64,000 bases of DNA from Bradyrhizobium erythrophlei. Lineage in GTDB: Bacteria; Pseudomonadota; Alphaproteobacteria; Rhizobiales; Xanthobacteraceae. The stretch is from positions 4,790,501-4,854,500 of the forward strand of contig NZ_LT670849.1 of NCBI RefSeq assembly GCF_900142985.1, in the 5' to 3' direction. The translations under genes were made by a program, and so were the position numbers. Every line of letters begins with the position of its first letter. Position 1 is the first letter of the stretch. The notes below the pieces were generated by a model. It was not told where the DNA came from. It searched no databases and saw only the letters and a list, made by a program, of their open reading frames with translations. Positions 11,968 through 19,836 of this stretch are shown here, in pieces.

Positions 11968-12564
11968 ATGGCTGAAACCGGCGCCGACACCATCAAAATC
12001 AAGCGTGTGTTGACGTTTCTCGACGAGACGCGGGTGGCTGATGGCCGCGACACTGTGCCGCCGCTGCGCAAGGCCGCCGCGGTTGCGATCGTCGATAATC
12101 CCTTCGCCGGCCGTTTCGTGCAGGACCTGTCGCCATTGACGCGGGCGAGCGAAGCGATCGGACGCGAGATCTGCGCAATCGCTGTGCGCCTGCTGGCGCC
12201 GGATCAGGCAGTCAGCTACGGCAAGGCCGCGGTCATCGGCATCAATGGCGAGCAGGAACATGGCAACGCCATGCTGACCACGGTATTCGGCAACGTGATG
12301 CGTGAGGCGATCGGCGGCGGCAAGGCCTGGATTTCCTCGATGACCAAGCGCGCCGCGCCGGGCGCTGCGATCGATATTCCGCTGGCGCACAAGGATGCGC
12401 TCTACGTGCGCTCGCACTACGATGGCATGACGTTGACGCTGCCGGACGCGCCGCAGCCGAACGAAATTGCGATCATCGCGGTCTATGCGACGCGCAGCCG
12501 GCCGAACCAGCGCGTCGGCGGCCTGTCGGCGGCGGAGATCAAGGGCCAGGACGGGCTTACCTAG
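11968..12564 (+). CDS. AA_synth family protein (PF06684, DUF1185)
   Basis: The 198-residue soluble protein matches the amino-acid-synthesis family, recognisable from RKAAAVAIVDNPFAGRFVQDL, YGKAAVIGINGEQEHGNAML and GGKAWISSMTKRAAPGAAIDIPLAHKDALYVRSHYD. A strong GGGAGG site precedes the ATG. The biochemical role of this family is not established to my knowledge. It is the first gene of the divergent catabolic unit and sits 57 bases upstream of the flavin monooxygenase, so a role in processing the oxygenated ring product is plausible but inferred. Confidence 0.82.
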   Translation: MAETGADTIKIKRVLTFLDETRVADGRDTVPPLRKAAAVAIVDNPFAGRFVQDLSPLTRASEAIGREICAIAVRLLAPDQAVSYGKAAVIGINGEQEHGNAMLTTVFGNVMREAIGGGKAWISSMTKRAAPGAAIDIPLAHKDALYVRSHYDGMTLTLPDAPQPNEIAIIAVYATRSRPNQRVGGLSAAEIKGQDGLT

Positions 12565-12621
12565 TATTTTGCCGGTGCGCCGGCGGCGATCCAAAGAATA
12601 AAGCATCAGGTGGAGCGGAAC

Positions 12622-14100
12622 ATGACGGTTGCAAAGACAGGTGCCGAGCACATCGCCTCGTTGCGCGATGGGCGCACGGTCTACATCGATGGCGCGCTGG
12701 TCGAGGATGTCACCACGCATCCCGCGTTCAAGAACGCGATCCAGTCCTCGGCCGCGCTTTACGATTATCAGGCCAGGCCTGAAAACATCGAGATGATGAC
12801 CTTCATGCCCGAAGGCTCGAACCGCCGGGTCAACCGCGCCTGGCAGATGCCGAAGAGCTATGAGGAGATGGTGACGCGCCGCAGGGCGCTGCAGGCCTGG
12901 TCGCGCGTGCATTACGGTTTCATGGGCCGTTCGCCGGATCACGTGGCGTCCGCCTTGATCGGTCAGCGCATGGGCATCGAGGTCTTCCGCAAGCACGGGC
13001 CGCAGCGCGCCAAGGCGCTGGAAGATTACGTCGACTACGCCACCAAGAGCGACCTATTCCTCACTTACGTGATCATCAACCCGCAGGCCGAACGCGCCAA
13101 GAACTGGGGCGATCAGGTATCAGATCTCGTCGCGCGCATCGTCGATGAGGATTCCACCGGCATCACCATCCGCGGCGCCAAGATGCTCGGCACGTCCTCG
13201 ATCATGGCCAACGAAATACTGGTCGCCAATTTGCAGCCGCTGAAGCAGGGCGAGGAAGACCTCGCCTTCTCGTGCGCGCTGCCGATGAGCGCCAAGGGCA
13301 TTCGCGTGCTGTCGCGCAAGTCCTATGAGGCTTCCGCCGTGTCGGTGTTCGACAACCCGCTGTCGTCGCGTTTCGACGAGAACGATGCGCTGGTCTATTT
13401 CGACGATGTCAAGGTCCCGTGGGACCGGCTGTTCGTCTATCGCGACACGGACGTGTGCCGCCAGCAATTCCACGAAACCTGGGGTCATTCGTACCAGAAT
13501 TACCAGGCGCAGATCCGCCTCTCGGTGAAGATTCGTTTTCTCGCAGGTCTCGCCCGCAAGCTCACCGAGGCGATCGGTACCACCAACATCCCTTCCGTCA
13601 GCGAGAAGCTCGGCTACATGGCAGCGCAAGCCAGCATGGTCGAAGCGATGCTGTCGGGCATGGAAGCGAGCGGCACCAAGGCCGGCGAGTACTGGGTGCC
13701 GAACAAGCACTTCATGTATTCGGCGCAGGTGCTGACGCAGGATCTCTATCCGCAGTTCGTCAACGCGATCCGCGAACTTTCCGGCGGCGCCCTGATCATG
13801 CTGCCGTCGTCGATCAAGGATTTCGGCGATCCCATGATCAACAAGATCATCCAGACCACGCAGCGCGCGGCGAATCTCGAACCTGCGGACAAGGTCAAGT
13901 TCCTGAAAGCCTGCTGGGACGCCGTCGGTTCGGAATTCGGTTCGCGCCACCAGCAATACGAAATGTTCTATGCCGGTGCGCGTTTCGTCACCGCCGGGCA
14001 TAGCTTCCGCACCTTCGACTGGAACAACGCCACTTCGATGGTCGAAAACCTGATGGCTTCGTATAGTCTGGAAAACGAGATGAATGGGTTGAAGCACTAA
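12622..14100 (+). CDS. 4-hydroxyphenylacetate 3-monooxygenase (HpaB) family oxygenase
   Basis: This is the oxygenase component of a two-component, reduced-FAD-dependent monooxygenase, 492 residues from the ATG at 12622 (GGAGCGG site; the frame also extends to a GTG at 12610). HpaB features include YDYQARPENIEMMTF, RVNRAWQMPKSYEEMV, the acyl-CoA-dehydrogenase-like segment KMLGTSSIMANEILVANLQ, and the C-terminal GARFVTAGHSFRTFDW. Enzymes of this family hydroxylate phenols or related electron-rich rings. No HpaC-type flavin reductase is encoded anywhere in the window, so reduced flavin must come from elsewhere. The substrate is unknown; an enamidase-like gene downstream hints at an N-heterocycle. 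Confidence 0.88.
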   Translation: MTVAKTGAEHIASLRDGRTVYIDGALVEDVTTHPAFKNAIQSSAALYDYQARPENIEMMTFMPEGSNRRVNRAWQMPKSYEEMVTRRRALQAWSRVHYGFMGRSPDHVASALIGQRMGIEVFRKHGPQRAKALEDYVDYATKSDLFLTYVIINPQAERAKNWGDQVSDLVARIVDEDSTGITIRGAKMLGTSSIMANEILVANLQPLKQGEEDLAFSCALPMSAKGIRVLSRKSYEASAVSVFDNPLSSRFDENDALVYFDDVKVPWDRLFVYRDTDVCRQQFHETWGHSYQNYQAQIRLSVKIRFLAGLARKLTEAIGTTNIPSVSEKLGYMAAQASMVEAMLSGMEASGTKAGEYWVPNKHFMYSAQVLTQDLYPQFVNAIRELSGGALIMLPSSIKDFGDPMINKIIQTTQRAANLEPADKVKFLKACWDAVGSEFGSRHQQYEMFYAGARFVTAGHSFRTFDWNNATSMVENLMASYSLENEMNGLKH

Positions 14101-14106
14101 GCTACG

Positions 14107-14199
14107 CCGTCATGCCCGGCCTTGTGCCGGGCATCCACGTCTTTACAGTCGTGCGGCGCCAAAGACGTGGATGGCCGGGTCAAGCCCGGCCATGACGAT
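14107..14199. repeat. REP-like inverted repeat (family 1, copy B)
   Basis: The left arm CGTCATGCCCGGCCTTGTGC begins at 14108 and the right arm AAAGACGTGGATGGCCGGG at 14161; they are nearly complementary across about 35 bases. It fills the gap between the monooxygenase and the amidohydrolase. Reading through the right arm gives a false N-terminal extension of the amidohydrolase ORF. Confidence 0.8.
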
Positions 14200-14227
14200 G
14201 GTAAGAGAAGCGATCAGGAGACGGCGC

Positions 14228-15424
14228 ATGAAAGTCGCGATCACCAATCTCGGGACCATCGTTTCCGGCGACTGGCACTCTCCCTTTGTTCAGGGCGATA
14301 CCGTCATTTCCCATGACGGCAAGATCGTCAGCGCCGGCACGGCCAACGCCGCCGCGGTCGAGGCCTGCGACGTCGTGATTGATGCCGGCGGCATGACCGC
14401 GATTCCCGGCCTGATCGATTCCCACGTGCACATCACGTTTGGCGACTACACGCCGCGCCAGCGCACGGTCGGTTATCTCGAAAGCTATCTGCATGGCGGT
14501 GTTACCACCTCGATCTCGGCCTCCGAGGTGCATGTGCCTGGCCGGCCGCGCGATGTCGAAGGCGTCAAGGCGCTCGCGGTCGCAGCCCAACGCTGCTTTG
14601 CGGATTATCGCCCCGGCGGCATGCGCGTGATCGCAGGCTCGGTCATTCTCGAGCCCGGCCTGAAAGACGAAGACTTCGTCGAGCTCGCAAAAAAAAGCGT
14701 AAGTCTTGCCAAGGCCGGCTTCGGCGCGGTGAAGACGGCGTATGACTATGCGCCGCTGGTGGCCGGCGCCAAGGCTGCGGGCCTCATCACCACCTGTCAC
14801 ACCGGCGGTTCATCGATTCCAGGTTCCGGCGCGATCACCGGCGATCATCTCTTGAAGATCCATCCGCACGTCTCGTTCCATATCAATGGCGGGCCGACCG
14901 CGATGCCCGATCGCGATTTCGAGCGCGTGATCCGTGAAAGCGAGATCGCGCTTCAGGTCTGTACCGCGGGCAATCTGCGCACCACCTTGTTGTGCGGCAA
15001 GCTGGCGCTGGAACTTGACGCCTTCGACCGCTTCATCATCGCAACCGACACGCCGACCGGCAGCGGCATCATGCCGCTCGGCATCCTCTACACCATGGCG
15101 CATCTGGCGAGCCTCACCGCGATGACGCCGGAGCAGGCGATTTGTGCGGCGAGCGGCAATAACGCCAGGGTTTATCGGCTCGACAGTGGTTTTCTCAAAA
15201 CAGGTCACGCCGCCGACATCGTGCTACTCGATGCGCCCGATGGCGGCACGCAAGGCACAGCGCTCGATGCCATTAGGCATGGCGACATCGCCGCGATTGG
15301 CGCAGTGGTGACCGCGGGCGTGCCGCGTTTTGTCGGCCGCAGCCGCAATACGCCGGCGACCACGCGCAAAGCGCGCGTGGCGAAATCGTCCGTGATGCAG
15401 GATTTTGCCGCCGCGGCGCATTGA
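14228..15424 (+). CDS. Enamidase-like metal-dependent amidohydrolase
   Basis: This 398-residue amidohydrolase has the HxH metal motif DSHVHIT (H66, H68), further histidines in TTCHTGGSSIPGSG and SFHINGGPTA, and the aspartate of ATDTPTGSG. The start is the ATG at 14228 after AGGAGACGGCG; the longer ORF from 14171 reads through a repeat. The run GDYTPRQRT...LHGGVTTSISASEVHVPGRPRD resembles the Eubacterium barkeri enamidase, which hydrolyses 6-oxo-tetrahydronicotinate in nicotinate fermentation. That similarity is from memory, not a search. A C-N hydrolysis step in heterocycle breakdown fits the neighbouring monooxygenase. Confidence 0.82.
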   Translation: MKVAITNLGTIVSGDWHSPFVQGDTVISHDGKIVSAGTANAAAVEACDVVIDAGGMTAIPGLIDSHVHITFGDYTPRQRTVGYLESYLHGGVTTSISASEVHVPGRPRDVEGVKALAVAAQRCFADYRPGGMRVIAGSVILEPGLKDEDFVELAKKSVSLAKAGFGAVKTAYDYAPLVAGAKAAGLITTCHTGGSSIPGSGAITGDHLLKIHPHVSFHINGGPTAMPDRDFERVIRESEIALQVCTAGNLRTTLLCGKLALELDAFDRFIIATDTPTGSGIMPLGILYTMAHLASLTAMTPEQAICAASGNNARVYRLDSGFLKTGHAADIVLLDAPDGGTQGTALDAIRHGDIAAIGAVVTAGVPRFVGRSRNTPATTRKARVAKSSVMQDFAAAAH

Positions 15425-15445
15425 GGTTACGGGCGTAACTCACTC

Positions 15446-15494
15446 GTCATGCGCGGGCATAACCGTTCTTCGAACGGCTATGCCCGGCAATGAC
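15446..15494. terminator. Long palindrome between convergent genes (REP-like, likely bidirectional terminator)
   Basis: Almost perfect dyad with arms GTCATGCGCGGGCATA-ACCGTTC and its complement ending AATGAC, loop about two bases. It sits between the converging amidohydrolase and cupin genes. The outer arms share the GTCATG...GGGCAT core of the REP-like family. No U-run follows on either strand, so termination is inferred from position and hairpin strength. Confidence 0.6.
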
Positions 15495-15515
15495 CAAGAT
15501 CCCGTACCCGAAAAC

Positions 15516-15896
15516 TCAAGCCGGATCGAAGTAGTGGATTTCGAACAGCAGGCAGCCTTTTTCAGACTTGAACGGGCCGTGCCAGGCGCCGGGCGGCCGC
15601 GAGGCATAGGTGTTCGGCGCAAAGGACTCGCCGCCCTTGCCCTGTTCATCGTTGCCGACGGTCAGATCGCCCGAGACCAGGTAAACTTCTTCCCAATATT
15701 CATGCACGAAGGGCTTGGTCGTGTAGACGCCGGGCGCAAAGCGCAGCAGCCGCGAGCGCGAGCCGCGCTTGTTGGTCTCGTCCAGCGCGCCCGAGAGAAT
15801 CTTCTGCTGAATGCCGGCGGGATAGCCGGTCGGCGTTTCCCAGCCGCTCGACATGTCGAGGGCGTGAAATTCCTTGTGTTCCTTGTTGATCGCCAT
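15516..15896 (-). CDS. Cupin-domain protein
   Basis: This 126-residue single-domain cupin starts at the ATG at 15896 (MAINKEHKEFHALDM), with GGAG just upstream; the frame runs open to 15962. The cupin core includes LRFAPGVYTTKPFVHEYWEEV and PPGAWHGPFKSE, supplying histidine and glutamate metal ligands. Such small cupins act as dioxygenases, isomerases or sensors. It is divergent from the DUF2848 gene and shares its AT-rich promoter region, so it is probably co-regulated with the island. Confidence 0.8.
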   Translation of the reverse strand: MAINKEHKEFHALDMSSGWETPTGYPAGIQQKILSGALDETNKRGSRSRLLRFAPGVYTTKPFVHEYWEEVYLVSGDLTVGNDEQGKGGESFAPNTYASRPPGAWHGPFKSEKGCLLFEIHYFDPA

Positions 15897-15963
15897 ACTA
15901 GAACTCCGATTCCAAAATTCGCCGCACTGGTCTCCGGGGCAGGGATGGGCTATATACTCCATA

Positions 15964-15975
15964 AATTAGCTAGTT
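15964..15975. promoter_or_regulatory. Candidate MarR-type operator in cupin/DUF2848 divergent promoter
   Basis: AATTAGCTAGTT is a 12-base near-palindrome in a 109-base divergent intergenic region, embedded in an AT-rich run (ATAAATTAGCTAGTTTTCC). It shares TTAGYTA with the dyad at 11921-11934. The MarR gene downstream is the likely binder. Confidence 0.35.
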
Positions 15976-16005
15976 TTCCAAAGTTTTTCGTGAGGTATAG
16001 AAGGC

Positions 16006-16683
16006 ATGCTCGAATTCCAGCTCGCACCCCGGCAGGGCGACACCCAGCGGATCGGCTATGAGGTAGCCAACCTGATTGTCGCCGGCTGGACCGGTCGCGA
16101 CGAGGCGGCGCTGCGCCATCATATCGAGGAGCTCGCTGCGATCGGTGTGCCGCGGCCGTCCTCGGTGCCGGTATTTTACCGCAACGGCGCGCTCAACGTC
16201 ACGCAGGCCACGCGGATTCAGGTGCTCGGGCCCGATACGTCGGGCGAGGCCGAACCCGTAGTGGTCGCGCATGGCGGCAAGCTGTGGCTGACGGTCGGTT
16301 CTGATCATACCGACCGCAAGGCCGAGACGATGGGGATAGCACTGTCCAAGCAGCTCTGCGCCAAGCCCGTGGGGCGTGAGCTCTGGCTGCTCGACGATGT
16401 CGTCGCTCACTGGGACCAATTGAAGCTGCGCGCTTTCGCCACCATCGACGGCCGCCGCGTCATCTATCAGGAAGGTACGCTTGCCAACATGCGCACGCCG
16501 GCCGACTTGATCGCGCGCTATGGCTCGGCGTTGTCGCCGGGCACCATGATGTTCTGCGGCACGCTGGGCGCGATCGGCGGAATCCGCCCGGCAAGCCGCT
16601 TCGAAGTGGAATTGGAAGACCCCGTGCACAACCGCACGCTCCAGCTGGCTTACGATATTGACAACCTGCCGGTAGTCACCTGA
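16006..16683 (+). CDS. DUF2848 family protein
   Basis: The 225-residue protein matches DUF2848 by its core WLTVGSDHTDRKAETMG, YQEGTLANMRTPADLIARYG and PGTMMFCGTLGAIGGI. The arrangement of acidic and histidine residues recalls fumarylacetoacetate-hydrolase-type lyases, but I regard that only as a suggestion. DUF2848 genes often accompany catabolic transporters. It starts 109 bases from the divergent cupin and is followed 78 bases later by the MarR gene. Confidence 0.75.
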   Translation: MLEFQLAPRQGDTQRIGYEVANLIVAGWTGRDEAALRHHIEELAAIGVPRPSSVPVFYRNGALNVTQATRIQVLGPDTSGEAEPVVVAHGGKLWLTVGSDHTDRKAETMGIALSKQLCAKPVGRELWLLDDVVAHWDQLKLRAFATIDGRRVIYQEGTLANMRTPADLIARYGSALSPGTMMFCGTLGAIGGIRPASRFEVELEDPVHNRTLQLAYDIDNLPVVT

Positions 16684-16761
16684 TCCATCGCGTGAGGCTT
16701 TTGAGATTGATTCCCGCCGGATCTGGCGAACCAGGCCAGACCTGCAAAACGGAGAACGCCC

Positions 16762-17367
16762 GTGTCGCGCCAGAAAGCTAAGACGGATCGAGGTCAGACG
16801 CCGCGCCGCACTGAGGCGAGCGGTGCGCGCGGCGGCCTGCCGCTGACGGTGAGCCGGCCGGAGCTTCTGAACGACGGCACCGATCGCGATTTCCGCAAGC
16901 TCGTGCACAACATCTTCGCCTTCATGGCGCGGCACGAGACGATCCGTGACGGCCATGCGCGCCAAATTGGGCTGGCCGGCGTCGAATACACCATCCTGAT
17001 CTCGATCGGTCATCTCGGGCTTGATGGCGACGTCAACGTCAAGACCATCGCCGATCACCTGCATATGAGCGGCGCGTTCGTCACCACCGTGACCAGCAAG
17101 TTGCAGACGCTCGGGCTTGTCGAGAAAACCCAGGACAGCGTCGACCGGCGGCGGATTTCGCTCGCGATCACCGAAAAGGGCAAGGCGCTGTTGCGCCAGC
17201 TCGCGCCCTATCAGCGCGAGATCAACGACGTCGAGTTCGGCCCGCTCAGCCGCGAAGACTTCCAGACTGTTTCGCGCATCCTCGAATCGCTGATCGATTC
17301 CAGCGACAAGGCGTTTGCCTTGCAACGCTACAAGTCGTCGATCAAGGAAACGACCAAGGTCGCCTAG
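16762..17367 (+). CDS. MarR-family transcriptional regulator
   Basis: This 201-residue protein has a winged helix-turn-helix (VNVKTIADHLHMSGAFVTTVTSKLQTLGLVEK, then the wing DSVDRRRISLAITEKGKALL). It has a longer than usual basic N-terminus (about 35 residues). The start codon is GTG with GGAG upstream. MarR proteins usually repress catabolic or efflux genes and release on binding an aromatic ligand. Its position at the end of the island, with two similar dyads at 11921 and 15964, suggests it controls these genes. Confidence 0.87.
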   Translation: MSRQKAKTDRGQTPRRTEASGARGGLPLTVSRPELLNDGTDRDFRKLVHNIFAFMARHETIRDGHARQIGLAGVEYTILISIGHLGLDGDVNVKTIADHLHMSGAFVTTVTSKLQTLGLVEKTQDSVDRRRISLAITEKGKALLRQLAPYQREINDVEFGPLSREDFQTVSRILESLIDSSDKAFALQRYKSSIKETTKVA

Positions 17368-17560
17368 GTGAATTTTTCGAATGAAGCGATAGGACTCCGA
17401 GCAGGTGCAGCGTGTCGGCGTGCTCCGCATCGTCAAGCTGGCGAGCGTTCAGGCGAGCACGCGCTGACCCCGACAGGTCTTGCGGCCTCGCGAGACCACC
17501 CCTTTTCCCGGCTGGCAACGTGTGGTAGCTCTTTCAGAGATCGCTACCCAGAGGCCCGCG

Positions 17561-18490
17561 ATGCAGGCTCGATCGATCGTATTTCTTTCGGCTTTACTTG
17601 CTTCGGCGGGTGCCAATCCGTCCGCCGCCCAGGACTCGATGTCATGCGAGGCGAAGCAACTCTGCTCAAAAACCTCTTCCTGTGCTGGTGGCACCTCCCT
17701 CGTGAGCGATCCCCGGCCCGGCGAGATTCAGGGGCTGATGTCCTGGCACTCCGACGTCTTTCGCAAGGATACTCCTGGTCCGATCGCCAGGCAGTCATAT
17801 TGCTATTACCGGGTCATCAAGGTCGATGACGCTACCGTGCTTCCGTTATTTTGGCGGGCGGCGGGTCTGAGATATTTGGGGACCAAGGCGGGTGACGAAA
17901 AGGGCTGTGTGTTTGCCTGCACCGACAACAGATGGGACGAGAAAGCTCCACCAAGCAAGCCGATCAGTGGCACCATCCAATATCAGACCAAGGTACAATC
18001 CAAAGACGCTGAAAGCTGGGGGCCGGAATCCGGCTGGACGGCGAACGACCTTGGTCAACTCGAGCGCAGGCCGGGCGCCACCGATCCGGACAGCGGCAGT
18101 AGAACGCTGGTGGCCCAGGAGACGCGCGGCGTTGCGGTCGAGTTTGAAACGCGGGTACTTCCGAACGGCATGGTTCGATACGGCGTGCGCAATGTCGGGA
18201 AAATCCCGGTCCGTGTTGTCTGGAACGTCGCAAGAAACGACGAGCTCGCAAAAGTGGAGGGGCCTTTTACCCGCTCTGGAATCGAGCTTGGCCCGGGCGA
18301 ATCGCGCACCTACGATATTCCCGTCGTGCAGGCGGGCAAGGATGCAACGATTACACGGTGGCAAACCCAGGCCTCGGTAAGCGTCGCAAACGGCCCGTCC
18401 ATCCTGGCGGCAATTCCGGCCGTGGGCCCGAGCAATGGCGTCTTTGCCTCGAATCCGGTTGAGTTCTGGCAGGCGGGAGCGCCTCGATAA
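17561..18490 (+). CDS. Hypothetical exported protein
   Basis: I do not recognise this 309-residue protein. The start is taken at the ATG at 17561, giving a signal peptide MQARSIVFLSALLASAGA with cleavage near SAAQD; the frame is open to 17480. The N-terminal part has several cysteines (CEAKQLCSKTSSC), suggesting disulphides, and the C-terminal half looks beta-rich (GVAVEFETRVLPNGMVRYGV, VVQAGKDATITRWQTQASVSV). It overlaps by one base (TAATG) the membrane-protein gene that follows, so the two likely form a pair. Confidence 0.65.
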   Translation: MQARSIVFLSALLASAGANPSAAQDSMSCEAKQLCSKTSSCAGGTSLVSDPRPGEIQGLMSWHSDVFRKDTPGPIARQSYCYYRVIKVDDATVLPLFWRAAGLRYLGTKAGDEKGCVFACTDNRWDEKAPPSKPISGTIQYQTKVQSKDAESWGPESGWTANDLGQLERRPGATDPDSGSRTLVAQETRGVAVEFETRVLPNGMVRYGVRNVGKIPVRVVWNVARNDELAKVEGPFTRSGIELGPGESRTYDIPVVQAGKDATITRWQTQASVSVANGPSILAAIPAVGPSNGVFASNPVEFWQAGAPR

Positions 18491-18969
18491 TGAAAAAAAT
18501 CGGGGAGTTCGTTGCAGAGCATGTCAATAAGGCGCTCGCAGCCGCTGCTGCGGCGGCGTTCGGCTATTTCGCAGCCGTAGGGTATTGGTTCTGCGACATT
18601 CTGGCCGTGAATGAAATCTATTGCGCGCCACTCTTGGTACGCAGCGAAATTTTTTTCGGAATTGGCGTGCTTATCGCGATCCTTTGCATGGCATGGCGCT
18701 TGGTCTCAACACCGGTCGCCAACAAGGCTGCTGTCATTTTGTTCGCCATCGCCATCATTTGCCTTGCCGTCTTGATGATCATCACGCGCGAGACGGCTTT
18801 GCCACGCACGCCCGAGGAAATCATCGAAATTCATTATGTCGTTCCGCTGCAAGTTGTCTTGGGTTTCATACTTGGCCAGATCCTGATCTGGATTTTCGAT
18901 TACGTCGGTTCTGATTTGAGAGACTACGTGCGCAAGAAATTCAAGCTCGACAATTCGGATATCACGTAG
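18490..18969 (+). CDS. Hypothetical membrane protein, four predicted spans
   Basis: This 159-residue protein of unknown function has hydrophobic spans near residues 17-36, 48-67, 75-98 and 117-138 (e.g. AVILFAIAIICLAVLMII) and a charged C-terminus (RDYVRKKFKLDNSD). Its ATG overlaps the preceding stop codon, so it is translationally coupled to the exported protein. I cannot assign a family. Confidence 0.65.
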   Translation: MKKIGEFVAEHVNKALAAAAAAAFGYFAAVGYWFCDILAVNEIYCAPLLVRSEIFFGIGVLIAILCMAWRLVSTPVANKAAVILFAIAIICLAVLMIITRETALPRTPEEIIEIHYVVPLQVVLGFILGQILIWIFDYVGSDLRDYVRKKFKLDNSDIT

Positions 18970-18987
18970 CCGGCGATTGCCGGGCTT

Positions 18988-19806
18988 TCAAACCAGCACG
19001 CGCTGATCCCGATAGGTCTTGCCGGCGCGCGAGACGGTCAACGTTCCGCCGCGGATCTCGATGACGGGCAGTTCCGCCAGCGCGTTGACGACGTGGTGCA
19101 TGGTCGGAAGATCGGACCATGTCGCCTTGTGGAAGCGCACGAGGCCTGTACCGGTCTGCTGCCGTTCGATCGTCATGTCCGGGTCGGCCAGCGGCGACAG
19201 CGTGACCTGCTGCAATTCGCTCTCGCCCCACGTGCCGGTGCGCGGAACGTATTTGAGCATCAGCGTTCCATCGGAGGACGCCTTCGCCGGCGGCGGCTCA
19301 TCGCGCAAATCCGACACACGCATGTCGAGAAATCGAAAGCCCATCCAGCCGGCATTGCAGATCTGCGCGCCTTCGGAAAAGCGCGGCTCCTGTATCTCGG
19401 CGTAAAGCTTGGGGTGGCCGATTTCGCACCGACCCGTGATGATGGGATCGGCGAGGTTCTCCCAGACGACGCTGAGAAAGCGTCCGCTCGCACGATCCTG
19501 CCGCCCGGTGAAGGTCGCGGGCCAGCTCACCCAGATCATGGTGTAGCCGCGTCCGGCGAGCCAGTCGATGTCGGTCATGTGGTGGGCTTCGACCGTGACG
19601 ACGGGTTCGCCGGCGAGCGCAAAGCCTTCCGGCAAATGCCGTTCGAGCAGCGCGCCATCGGTCAGGAAGCTCGCCGCCACCGAAAGCCGGCGCGGGCACT
19701 TCGTCGAATCCCCCACGATGCCGTCGGGCATCTGGCGTGGGCCTGGCGCCGGTCCGAAATGCGTCGGCATCCGGTAGATGCGGTTGGGCTCGAAACGATA
19801 GGTCAT
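18988..19806 (-). CDS. Acetoacetate decarboxylase superfamily protein lacking the lysine pair
   Basis: The 272-residue protein shows the acetoacetate decarboxylase fold pattern (HLPEGFALAGEPVVTVEAHH, SVVWENLADPIITGRCEIGHPKLYAEI). True decarboxylases use a Schiff-base lysine in a PKK segment between the GRE and HPKL motifs, as in the second homologue at 58336. Here the corresponding stretch is shortened to GRCEIGHPKL (residues 125-134), so the KK pair is absent. It is therefore probably not an acetoacetate decarboxylase; relatives include aldolase/dehydratase-like enzymes. It diverges from a TetR regulator with two tandem palindromes between them. Confidence 0.78.
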   Translation of the reverse strand: MTYRFEPNRIYRMPTHFGPAPGPRQMPDGIVGDSTKCPRRLSVAASFLTDGALLERHLPEGFALAGEPVVTVEAHHMTDIDWLAGRGYTMIWVSWPATFTGRQDRASGRFLSVVWENLADPIITGRCEIGHPKLYAEIQEPRFSEGAQICNAGWMGFRFLDMRVSDLRDEPPPAKASSDGTLMLKYVPRTGTWGESELQQVTLSPLADPDMTIERQQTGTGLVRFHKATWSDLPTMHHVVNALAELPVIEIRGGTLTVSRAGKTYRDQRVLV

Positions 19807-19836
19807 GACGCCTCCCGGTCGGTCAAACTTCCATTC

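Noticed and set aside
11932..12996. 354-residue minus-strand ORF opposite AA_synth and HpaB genes
   Set aside because: Low-complexity Arg/His/Asp composition and overlap with two recognisable plus-strand proteins.
14171..14227. N-terminal extension of the amidohydrolase
   Set aside because: It is the translated arm of a REP-like repeat and lacks a ribosome site; AGGAGACGG precedes the ATG at 14228.
15970..17436. 488-residue minus-strand ORF opposite the DUF2848 and MarR genes
   Set aside because: Antisense shadow; MarR and DUF2848 motifs are on the plus strand with good ribosome sites.
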